Origin: an uncultured Eubacterium sp.
Lineage (GTDB): Bacteria; Bacillota; Clostridia; Lachnospirales; Lachnospiraceae
Assembly: GCA_900548465.1 (NCBI GenBank)
Contig: URKY01000075.1
Location: 1-6,868, forward strand
Length of the DNA stretch: 6,868 nt
Reading direction: 5' to 3'
The notes under the pieces are model-generated. The model saw nothing but the letters and a program-made list of their open reading frames with translations, was not told the DNA's origin and did no database searches. Position numbers and translations under genes: made by a program. Shown piece after piece: positions 1 to 6,265 of the stretch. Position 1 is the first letter of the stretch; each line of letters begins with the position of its first letter.

Positions 1-1124
1 TGAGAAAAAAATTTAAGAATAATAATTCTAAAAAGAGTGAAGATGATGCAAAGGATGAGTATAAAGATTATAAGAAAAAGTCGGAAGATGATTCCTATGA
101 AGATGATGAAGTAGGAAAAACATCTAATGAAATAAAAAACCAAGAGAACCTCCCATCAAAAGGCGGTGGAAGCGAGAAAAAAGAGAAAACAGCTCAAATA
201 TCTAAGGTTACAAGTTTTCTTACAAATTTGTTTAGCGATGGTATTCTTGATAGTTTAGAAAACTTAGGAAAAAGTTTTCGTGATGATTTGTACACGACAG
301 ATTATGTCATGAATATGTTTAGCTATGATACTTTTGTAAATGAGGGAAAAAAGAAATATACAGAGGATACAAATTCAACCATATCAACGGAGAACTTTGA
401 AAAAAATAAAGATAAAACATTTGGATATAACAAAACATTAACCAATATGCCTATAAATAAGGATAATAATTTTGCTTATCAGGGAGAAGTAGAATACATT
501 CTTTACGGAAATTACAATGCAATTAATAAGGCAAATTCTTATGGGAGAATTTTCTTATTGAGATATGCATTTAATGTTGCACCAGTATTTCAAAAGTTCT
601 GGAAGGATGATGCTGTAAGGGTTGCAGCCCATGGCATAAGTTTGGCAACTTATGGAGTTATACCTGAATCATTAGTTAAAATAGCAATTTGTCTAATGCT
701 AAATGTAGGAGAAACAGTGGAAGATATAATTGTTTTGAGATCAGGGGAGGGCGTTAAATTAGTAAAGAGTAAAGATGAAGTTTCAATACAGTTCCCAAGT
801 AAAAAGAAGAAAAATACTAGTAGTTCAAAAAATGATTTTAAACCAAGGTACAGTGATTATATATCATTATTTTTATTTTTAAAGTTAGCATCTTCATCAG
901 AAAATGAGATATATAAAAGGATTGCAGATGTTGTACAGGTTAATATGGCAAAAATAACAAAAAAGAAGTCGTTTGTATTAGAAAAAGCAGTCGTATACTA
1001 TCAGATAAAATCGGATATCAGCATTCCACCATTGATGCTTAATTTGCAGATAAATAAAGGTGAAAGTGCTTATAATTTAAATACTTTATGCGATTATGAA
1101 TATAAGAATATTGCAGGATATTAG
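1..1124 (+). CDS. DUF5702 domain-containing protein, C-terminal part (5' end outside window)
   Basis: The frame is open from the left edge (first full codon at position 3) to the TAG at 1122-1124, so at least 373 residues are visible. Visible residues 1 to about 66 are a low-complexity linker rich in Lys, Asp and Glu. After that the sequence matches what I recall of DUF5702, a family from Clostridia Tad-like pilus loci: FRDDLYTTDYVMNMFSY at about 92-108, EVEYILYGN at about 162-170, a hydrophobic helical stretch, then YSDYISLFLFL and RIADVVQVNM near 283-315. Family members usually have an N-terminal membrane segment and TadE/TadG-like character, which would lie upstream of this window. The base before position 1 is unknown and the preceding codon is NTG, so a start exactly there cannot be excluded. 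A mid-protein linker is more likely. The biochemical role is unknown; an extracytoplasmic pilus-assembly role is inferred from context. Confidence 0.8.
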   Translation, partial: RKKFKNNNSKKSEDDAKDEYKDYKKKSEDDSYEDDEVGKTSNEIKNQENLPSKGGGSEKKEKTAQISKVTSFLTNLFSDGILDSLENLGKSFRDDLYTTDYVMNMFSYDTFVNEGKKKYTEDTNSTISTENFEKNKDKTFGYNKTLTNMPINKDNNFAYQGEVEYILYGNYNAINKANSYGRIFLLRYAFNVAPVFQKFWKDDAVRVAAHGISLATYGVIPESLVKIAICLMLNVGETVEDIIVLRSGEGVKLVKSKDEVSIQFPSKKKKNTSSSKNDFKPRYSDYISLFLFLKLASSSENEIYKRIADVVQVNMAKITKKKSFVLEKAVVYYQIKSDISIPPLMLNLQINKGESAYNLNTLCDYEYKNIAGY

Positions 1125-1128
1125 GAGG
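1123..1128 (+). promoter_or_regulatory. Ribosome binding site AGGAGG overlapping the upstream stop
   Basis: AGGAGG lies 9 bases before the ATG at 1138 and shares bases with the TAG stop of the DUF5702 gene. It fixes the lipoprotein start and suggests that translation of the two genes is coupled. Confidence 0.8.
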
Positions 1129-1137
1129 AAACATTAA

Positions 1138-1839
1138 ATGAAAAAAAATTTTGTTATTATAGCGTTGGTTGCAATAAGCTGTTTGGGAATTACAGGTTGT
1201 GGAAAAAAAGATATTAGTGAAGTTAGAAAACCAGAATCGGTAGTGACAACAGAGAGTGAAACAAACAATAAATTTGAATGTAATATTTCAGATATAGACC
1301 AAGTTAATTATAAAGTTGATTCTTATAATGGAAATAATAATGAAATAGTAATACCTGATGAATACAATGGCAAGCCCATTATAGAAATAAGTGCAGATGT
1401 TTTTTTTGATAGACAAATTAAGAGTGTAAAATTAGGAAATAATATACAGGTAATTGGAGAATACGCATTTTCTTCTAATTCCGACCTGACTAGTGTTACC
1501 TTAAATGAAGGCCTAAAAGAAATAAAAGAAAGTGCTTTTTCAACTTCAGGTTTAACAGGGAATATAGTAATACCTGATTCAGTGGAAACAATAGGTGTAA
1601 GTGCGTTTGGTACGACTAAATTAGAGAGTGTGGAATTTGGCAACAGTATTAAGAACATAGCCGCTGGTGCTTTTAAAGAAAACACTACATTAAAGAAGGT
1701 TACTTTCAATAATACAGATGTTGAATTCGAAGATGGAACAGTGTTTGAAGATTGTCCAAACCTTACTATTGTAGCACCAAAAGGATCAACAGCCGAAAAA
1801 TATGCTAAGGATAATAATATCAATTTTGAAGAAAGGTAA
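1138..1839 (+). CDS. BspA-like leucine-rich-repeat lipoprotein
   Basis: A 233-residue exported lipoprotein. The N-terminus has positive residues, a hydrophobic core and the lipobox ITGC, with lipidated Cys predicted at position 21. A polar Ser/Thr/Glu-rich tether (about 22-50) follows, then five to six LRR_5 (BspA/TpLRR) units across about 68-212. These are recognisable from IPDEYNGKPIIEI, AFSSNSDLTSVTL, IPDSVETIGVSAF and AFKENTTLKKVTF. The last segment, APKGSTAEKYAKDNN, is a typical C-terminal cap of such proteins. The family includes surface proteins that bind other proteins or cells, but no ligand can be read from sequence. The gene sits between DUF5702 and TadE-like genes, 13 bases after the first and 3 bases before the second. 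It should therefore be co-expressed with pilus genes and may be an envelope-anchored accessory. The start is supported by AGGAGG at 1123-1128. Confidence is high in the family and low in the function. Confidence 0.9.
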   Translation: MKKNFVIIALVAISCLGITGCGKKDISEVRKPESVVTTESETNNKFECNISDIDQVNYKVDSYNGNNNEIVIPDEYNGKPIIEISADVFFDRQIKSVKLGNNIQVIGEYAFSSNSDLTSVTLNEGLKEIKESAFSTSGLTGNIVIPDSVETIGVSAFGTTKLESVEFGNSIKNIAAGAFKENTTLKKVTFNNTDVEFEDGTVFEDCPNLTIVAPKGSTAEKYAKDNNINFEER

Positions 1840-1842
1840 AGA

Positions 1843-2637
1843 ATGAATCCAAAAGAAGAAAAAGGAGCAATTGTTGTTGAAGCAACTTTAAGCTTATCAT
1901 TTTTTGTATTTGCCATGCTTATAATTTTATCAATTACAAATATTTGTCTGGCACAATCAAAAATAGGAACGGCGTTGAATAGTTCAGCAATGGAAATATC
2001 GGAATATTCGTATTTGTATAAACTGACAAATTTAAATGCTAAACAGAAGGAGTTGGCGGAAAAAGGTGAAGAGGCAAGTCAACAGGTTGGAAATATTAAA
2101 GAGGGTGTGTCGCAACTTTATGGTTCCATTTCCGGAATTGCCGATACAGGAACTAAGATAGATCCTTCTGATTTTTCCAGTGTGTTAGGTGCATATGATT
2201 CAATAAAAAACAATGCACAACAGGCTGGGCAGTCTGCTTCTCAAATAAAGGATACAATAAAGAGTATTTCGAACGATCCCAAAAGTTTTGCTTTAAGCAT
2301 TGTGGCACTCTTTGCAAATGAAGGAATAGAAGGAATAAAAACAGATGTAGCAGCAGAACTATGCAAGGCATTTATGAAAAAGCATCTTGTTGATGAAAAA
2401 GGTGGAGATTATGAAGCGTACCTAAAATGGTTGAGGGTAGTTCCAACGGGTGGTTCGTATTTAGATAGTCTAAATTTCAAACAATCTCAGGTGTTTAAAG
2501 ATGGAAAAGATTCAAAAATTGATTTAGTTGTTAAATATAAAGTACGTGTTATCAAACTTTTGGGAATTGAAAAGGATTTTACTTTTACTCAGAGAGCACA
2601 GACAAATGGATGGTTTGGAAACAGCAGTGGAGAATAA
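1843..2637 (+). CDS. TadE-like pseudopilin/pilus assembly protein with class III leader
   Basis: 264 residues. The N-terminus has a short charged leader ending in Gly8, then AIVVEA, with Glu at +5 after the Gly, then a hydrophobic helix to about residue 37. This is the layout of Flp/TadE prepilin leaders cut by an A24 peptidase between Gly8 and Ala9. Residues about 66-145 form a Gln/Ser/Lys-rich, probably helical or coiled-coil region (GEEASQQVGNIKEGVSQLYG, then AGQSASQIKDTIKSI). The C-terminal part (about 185-258) reads YLKWLRVVPTGGSYLDSLNF, DLVVKYKVRVIKLLGI and TFTQRAQTNGWFG. This resembles the end of Clostridia TadE-like proteins: a DxxVxYxV strand followed by QRAxTxxW. The start at 1843 follows GAAAGG at 1831-1836, which lies at the end of the lipoprotein gene. 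The stop is 2 bases before the peptidase start. It is probably a minor pilin or assembly factor at the membrane. Confidence 0.82.
   Translation: MNPKEEKGAIVVEATLSLSFFVFAMLIILSITNICLAQSKIGTALNSSAMEISEYSYLYKLTNLNAKQKELAEKGEEASQQVGNIKEGVSQLYGSISGIADTGTKIDPSDFSSVLGAYDSIKNNAQQAGQSASQIKDTIKSISNDPKSFALSIVALFANEGIEGIKTDVAAELCKAFMKKHLVDEKGGDYEAYLKWLRVVPTGGSYLDSLNFKQSQVFKDGKDSKIDLVVKYKVRVIKLLGIEKDFTFTQRAQTNGWFGNSSGE
2627..2632 (+). promoter_or_regulatory. Ribosome binding site that decides the peptidase start (ATG 2640)
   Basis: GTGGAG lies 7 bases before the ATG at 2640, inside the last codons of the TadE-like gene. The alternative ATG at 2610 has only a weak GAGAG upstream and would force a 28-base overlap. 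It would also add ten polar, basic residues ahead of the first membrane helix. The 2640 start is preferred. Confidence 0.65.
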
Positions 2638-2639
2638 AA

Positions 2640-3308
2640 ATGTACAGTTATTATATATATACAGCATTTATGCTAGTGATTGTTATTTTATGCATTAGAC
2701 AAAGAGATATTAGAAAGCAAAATGGATTATCAGGAAGAATAAAATGTATTTTGGATACAAATTTAAAAACAAAATTATATATGTTGTTTGTATGCGTTTG
2801 TTTAATTTCCATGGCAGTAGTGCTTGTATATGTTTTTCCTGAGAATGCAATCAACAGAAATATTAGAAGTATAACTATTACTTCGATTTTAATGATTGCA
2901 GCTTACTATGACTATAAGGAATTTCGTATTCCTAATAAATTAATAATACCGGGTATTGTATTGTGGATAGGAATAACATTATTCGAGATGGCTACATGTA
3001 AGGATGTATGGTTGGCAAACTTGATTACGGAAATAATAGTTAGTTTAGCTTTTCTCATTGTGTGTGTACTGTGTGCAGTTATAGTGAAAAATGGCATTGG
3101 AATGGGAGATATTAAACTACTAATGTTAATGGGCTTGATAGAAGGCATAGACGGAGCTGTTTCGTCAGTCTTTGTTTCTATGATTGTCATATTTATTGTA
3201 GCAATTATAATGCTCATAGCTCAAAAAAAATCAAAAAAAGATATGTTGCCATTCGCTCCGTACATTTTGATGGGAACAGTACTATCAATATTTACTTCAG
3301 GATATTAA
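2640..3308 (+). CDS. A24 prepilin peptidase, TadV/CpaA type
   Basis: An integral membrane aspartic peptidase expected to cut prepilin leaders at the cytoplasmic face. Starting at 2640 the protein has 222 residues. Both family catalytic motifs are present: DYKEFRIPN (Asp91, spaced as in the usual D-x5-IPN) and GMGDIKL (Asp157 in GxGD). About seven hydrophobic segments are visible, and near the C-terminus PFAPYILMG matches the conserved PFAP motif. There is no N-terminal CxxC zinc/methylase domain, so this is the short Tad-type enzyme, not the bifunctional PilD type. The N-terminal helix (about residues 5-20), followed by a basic stretch of about 25 residues, is an extra element ahead of the core. 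The gene begins 2 bases after the stop of the TadE-like gene, whose product is its most obvious substrate. An open frame runs upstream to ATG 2610, but that start is less well supported. Confidence 0.92.
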   Translation: MYSYYIYTAFMLVIVILCIRQRDIRKQNGLSGRIKCILDTNLKTKLYMLFVCVCLISMAVVLVYVFPENAINRNIRSITITSILMIAAYYDYKEFRIPNKLIIPGIVLWIGITLFEMATCKDVWLANLITEIIVSLAFLIVCVLCAVIVKNGIGMGDIKLLMLMGLIEGIDGAVSSVFVSMIVIFIVAIIMLIAQKKSKKDMLPFAPYILMGTVLSIFTSGY

Positions 3309-3313
3309 GGAGG
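3307..3313 (+). promoter_or_regulatory. Ribosome binding site AAGGAGG
   Basis: AAGGAGG shares bases with the TAA stop of the peptidase gene and lies 4 bases before the ATG at 3318. The spacing is a little short, but the match to the anti-Shine-Dalgarno sequence is full. It supports coupling within the operon. Confidence 0.75.
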
Positions 3314-3317
3314 AACT

Positions 3318-4619
3318 ATGAAAGGATATAGATTTTTGATTCCTATATTGTTAACTGCTTTAATGGTTTATTCAACATATAGTTTAGTGAGCACAAGTGC
3401 AGAAAATAAGGAAAAGTACAATCAATATGTAAAACAGGCACAGGAATATGCTAAACAGGGAATAGTTGTAGACGCTTTGGATTGTTACAAACAGGCTATT
3501 TCAATGATTGATTCAGTGTCATTAAGGTTAGAAGTGGCAAATATGCTTGAAAAAAATGACCATCTGGATGAGGCAGTTTCATGGATGGAAACATGCGTAG
3601 ATGTATATCCAACATCTCCGGAAATATACGAGAAATTGTTGGAAGAATATATTAACACTGAGCAATTTGATGAAAGTTATCAATTGGTTAGTGAAATAGA
3701 AAAAAGACAGTTGGTAACAGATAAAATAAAGAAATTGTATTCTAAAATAAAATATAAGTATGAGCTTGCAACTGATAGATTTGGAGAAGCACAAGCTCTA
3801 GGAAATGGATATTTTGCAGTAGGAAATGATGGAAAAAAGGGTTTGTTACAGGGAACTGATAGAATTCTTTTTGAGGAATTTGAATATATAGGAGGATATC
3901 ATGATGAACTAATATCAGTCAGCCTTAATGGAAATAAGTATTATGTAGATAGTGATGGAAACAAAAGAAAAGTTCCACCGGAATCTATTAAGTGTGAATA
4001 TTTGGGAGATATATGTGACGGGCTCATTGTTATAAAGGAAAATGATAAATATAGCTATTATAATGATGAATTTAAAAAGCAATTTGGAGACTATGAATAT
4101 GCTACCAATTTTAATGAAGGAATAGCAGCTGTAAAAGAGAGTGGAAAATGGTATCTAATTAATACGGAAGGCAAGAAAGTTAGTAATGAAAGCTATGATG
4201 ACGTAAAAATTAATGAAAGAAAAGTTGCATTTTCTAATGGGAGGGCGTTTGTAAAAAAAGAAGATTATTACTATCTGGTAGATAAAAATGGTAAAAATAT
4301 AGGAAAGAGTACATATGAGGATGCAAAAAGCTTTGAAGAAAAAGGAGCTCTAGCAGCTGTTAAGATAGGAGGAACATGGACCTTTGTGGATAATAGTGGA
4401 AAAGTTAAAATAGATGATCATTTTGACGATGCACAATCTTTCAGCATTGGAATGGCGGCAGTTCAAAAAGACGGGATGTGGGGGTATATAGACGAGGGAG
4501 GAAAGATGGTAATTGAAAACTCTTTTAAAGACGCCAAGCCATTCTCGCAAGATGGGGAAACTCTTGTTTGTGATAATGAAGGCTGGATGGTGCTATCGCT
4601 ATATAGGTTTGATAATTAA
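3318..4619 (+). CDS. Membrane-anchored TPR and WG-repeat protein
   Basis: 433 residues. An N-terminal hydrophobic segment (about 5-24, no lipobox, no clear AxA cleavage site) suggests a signal anchor with the rest outside the cytoplasm. Residues about 30-150 are helical and TPR-like: YVKQAQEYAKQGIVVDALDC and YKQAISMI, then LDEAVSWMETCVDVYP, then a third pair around YINTEQFDESYQLVSEIEKR. From about 165 to 430 there are seven WG-type beta repeats and a partial eighth. Each has an 'x-A-V-K-x-x-G-K-W/Y' strand, a D/N-x-x-G-K turn and a closing Y/F-D-D-A segment. Only the unit at 387-391 (WGYID) keeps the canonical core. WG repeats are thought to form binding surfaces, but the ligand here is unknown. 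The gene follows the peptidase by 9 bases. A scaffold or sensor role in the pilus locus is inference. Confidence 0.85.
   Translation: MKGYRFLIPILLTALMVYSTYSLVSTSAENKEKYNQYVKQAQEYAKQGIVVDALDCYKQAISMIDSVSLRLEVANMLEKNDHLDEAVSWMETCVDVYPTSPEIYEKLLEEYINTEQFDESYQLVSEIEKRQLVTDKIKKLYSKIKYKYELATDRFGEAQALGNGYFAVGNDGKKGLLQGTDRILFEEFEYIGGYHDELISVSLNGNKYYVDSDGNKRKVPPESIKCEYLGDICDGLIVIKENDKYSYYNDEFKKQFGDYEYATNFNEGIAAVKESGKWYLINTEGKKVSNESYDDVKINERKVAFSNGRAFVKKEDYYYLVDKNGKNIGKSTYEDAKSFEEKGALAAVKIGGTWTFVDNSGKVKIDDHFDDAQSFSIGMAAVQKDGMWGYIDEGGKMVIENSFKDAKPFSQDGETLVCDNEGWMVLSLYRFDN
3810..4607 (+). repeat. Region encoding seven to eight degenerate WG repeats
   Basis: Units of about 33-40 residues begin near protein residues 165, 198, 236, 269, 309, 344 and 379, with a truncated one at 414. 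They align on a hydrophobic strand followed by D/N-G-K and F/Y-x-D/E-A. The repetition shows at protein level only; the DNA units have diverged, so this is an old array and not a recent tandem expansion. Confidence 0.7.
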
Positions 4620-4680
4620 TTAAATGAAAACGATATGCTTGAATAGATAAAAATAAAGAAATTATAAATGGAGAAGTAAA
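4620..4680 (+). other. 61-base intergenic gap before the FHA gene
   Basis: The gap is AT-rich with no hairpin followed by a T-run, so the operon probably reads through. GGAG at 4670-4673 lies 7 bases before the ATG at 4681 and serves as the ribosome binding site. No convincing separate promoter was seen. Confidence 0.5.
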
Positions 4681-6213
4681 ATGATTGCAAAAAAAGAAAC
4701 GCAGGGAATTTATTCATATCTTGTATTTGAAATTGAAGATGCAGATGAACTTGACGAATTTAGCTTGGGTATGCTTTCAAACAATGATATAGAAGCTCTG
4801 ATACCGCTCGTATTTACACAGATGGATGACAAAAAATACCTGAAATATAATATTTCATCCAGAGTTCCGGCAAGTGAATTCTTTGCAGGAATAGTAAATA
4901 AGAAACGTTTAATTGGTGTATTGGAGAGCATAGTAGATGCTTTAATATCATCGGATGAATATATGTTAGACAGTGAGTCAATGTTGCTTGATTTGGATTA
5001 CATATATGTTGACGTTTCGACAAGTAAGGCGAAGTTGGTATATTTGCCAGTATCAAATGATATAGAAAAAAATCAAGATGTAAGTATGTTTTTTAAGGAG
5101 ATTATGTTTTCAAATCAATTTGATCAGACTGAGAACTGTGATTATGTTGCTAAACTGATGAACTTTTTAAACAGTTCTTCATCTTTTAATGTATATAATT
5201 TTAAACAGTTATTGTCAGATATACAGTTAGAATCAGTCAGTACACAATCAAGTAAAAAACAAAACATAAATGTACAAAAGCAAAATTCTAATATTTCTTC
5301 TCAGACACAAAAAGCTGAGCCGATAGTTAATAGAACTGATGTGAATAGTGTACAACAGCCGAAGGTAAATTCGATACAAAAAGAACCTGTTGTAAGACAG
5401 AACATACCTGATAACAGAATATCTGTACCACCAGTACAACCTCCGGTGTCAGCAATGAATGTACCGCAAGGCGCAACTAATGTCGGAAAAAAGGGAAAAG
5501 ATGAAAAAGAGATATCTATGTTTCATTTACTGATGCACTATAGCAAGGAAAACAAGGAGAAATATAGACAACAAAAACAAGAAAAAAACAGTGGAACTAA
5601 AAAAAGTAACAATGTAAATAAAAAGGACAAGAACAATACTCAGGCACCATTTTCAGTTCCTGGAGCTAATTTCTCAGTGCCGGGATTGGAAACACCTAAG
5701 ATGCAAGACAGTGTTGCACCACAATCACCTGTAGAAAATAAAAATTCGTATGTACAATCGGTACAAAATGCACAGCAGAATGTGATTATGCAACCGAGAA
5801 AATCATATGCAGATGTAGCAGCCGATTTTGGAGAAACAACAATTTTAGGTGGTGGAGCAGACTTTGGTGGAACAACAGTGTTGTCAGAGCAGGAAACTCC
5901 TATAAAACCAACACATATAATACCTTATTTAATTAGACTTAAAAATAATGAAAGAATATTAATTAATAAACCTAGATATCGTTTAGGTAAAGAAAAGAGT
6001 TATGTGGACTATTTTATAGGTGATAATGCAGCAGTTAGCAGAAGTCATGCGGACATTGTTACCAATGGTGAAGAATATTCCATTATCGATATGAATTCTA
6101 CAAATCATACGTATGTAAATAATCAAATGATACAAAGTGGTGTGGAAGTAAAATTGAATGATGGCGATAAAGTAAAGCTTGGAAATGAAGAGTTTGAATT
6201 TAAAGAGAGATAA
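4681..6213 (+). CDS. DUF6382 and FHA domain protein, probable phospho-dependent regulator
   Basis: 510 residues with no signal peptide or membrane helix, so cytoplasmic. Residues about 1-180 match what I recall of DUF6382 in Clostridia Tad loci (SYLVFEIE near the start, YIYVDVSTSKAKLVYLPVSN, then MFFKEIMFS). Residues 185-410 are a Gln/Asn/Ser/Pro/Lys-rich linker. It is broken by a likely amphipathic helix (EISMFHLLMHYSKENKEKYR, 277-296), a doubled FSVPG (324-335), and tandem repeats with ETTIL and GTTVL cores (381-404). Residues about 415-508 are an FHA domain, the fold that binds phosphothreonine peptides: RYRLGK, SRSHADI at 453-459, and NSTNHTYVNN at 472-481. Compared with the textbook FHA pattern, GR is GK and NGTxVN is NHTYVN. 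The protein probably links Ser/Thr phosphorylation to the pilus machinery. No kinase or phosphatase is in the window. Confidence 0.88.
   Translation: MIAKKETQGIYSYLVFEIEDADELDEFSLGMLSNNDIEALIPLVFTQMDDKKYLKYNISSRVPASEFFAGIVNKKRLIGVLESIVDALISSDEYMLDSESMLLDLDYIYVDVSTSKAKLVYLPVSNDIEKNQDVSMFFKEIMFSNQFDQTENCDYVAKLMNFLNSSSSFNVYNFKQLLSDIQLESVSTQSSKKQNINVQKQNSNISSQTQKAEPIVNRTDVNSVQQPKVNSIQKEPVVRQNIPDNRISVPPVQPPVSAMNVPQGATNVGKKGKDEKEISMFHLLMHYSKENKEKYRQQKQEKNSGTKKSNNVNKKDKNNTQAPFSVPGANFSVPGLETPKMQDSVAPQSPVENKNSYVQSVQNAQQNVIMQPRKSYADVAADFGETTILGGGADFGGTTVLSEQETPIKPTHIIPYLIRLKNNERILINKPRYRLGKEKSYVDYFIGDNAAVSRSHADIVTNGEEYSIIDMNSTNHTYVNNQMIQSGVEVKLNDGDKVKLGNEEFEFKER
5650..5685 (+). repeat. Doubled FSVPG motif in the FHA protein linker
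   Basis: Residues 324-328 and 331-335 are both FSVPG, separated by Ala-Asn. The codons differ (ttt/ttc, gtt/gtg, cct/ccg, gga/ggg), so the repeat is at protein level. Its role is unknown; it could be a short linear binding motif in an otherwise disordered linker. Confidence 0.55.
5821..5892 (+). repeat. Two tandem 12-residue repeats with TTIL/TTVL cores
   Basis: Residues 381-392 (ADFGETTILGGG) and 393-404 (ADFGGTTVLSEQ) lie back to back just before the FHA domain. The codons differ at many third positions (gcc/gca, gat/gac, gga/ggt, tta/ttg). The similarity is therefore held at protein level and is not a recent DNA duplication. Confidence 0.8.
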
Positions 6214-6244
6214 TATAAAAATTCATTTGTAGGTTTAATGGCAA

Positions 6245-6262
6245 GTGATAAAAGAGAATCAC
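6245..6262. other. Small hairpin GTGAT-N8-ATCAC
   Basis: A perfect 5-base inverted repeat with an 8-base loop, about 32 bases after the FHA gene stop. There is no T-run after it on either strand, so it is not a typical intrinsic terminator. It could be a weak RNA 3' structure or chance. Confidence 0.25.
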
Positions 6263-6265
6263 AAA

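Noticed and set aside
228..230. TTG at 228 as the start codon of the DUF5702 gene
   Set aside because: The frame is open all the way to the left edge with a protein-like charged linker, and no ribosome binding site precedes 228; the gene is simply cut by the window.
1323..1916. A 197-codon open frame on the minus strand opposite the LRR lipoprotein
   Set aside because: It is antisense to a convincing lipoprotein gene, has no domain that I recognise and no fitting ribosome binding site, and its Ser/Leu/Pro-rich product is what the complement of AT-rich LRR codons gives.
2610..2639. Upstream ATG at 2610 as the start of the prepilin peptidase
   Set aside because: It overlaps the TadE-like gene by 28 bases, has a poor ribosome binding site, and adds ten polar and basic residues before the first helix. 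ATG 2640 has GTGGAG at 7 bases.
2912..3217. A 101-codon minus-strand open frame opposite the peptidase
   Set aside because: It is a shadow of the transmembrane codons of the A24 peptidase, whose catalytic motifs prove the + strand reading; the Ile/Thr/Asn-rich product has no family signs.
4639..4668. Possible promoter TTGAAT-18-TATAAA before the FHA gene
   Set aside because: The start of transcription would fall near 4675, after the ribosome binding site at 4670-4673, leaving a transcript that begins just before the ATG. In such AT-rich sequence, these hexamers are expected by chance.
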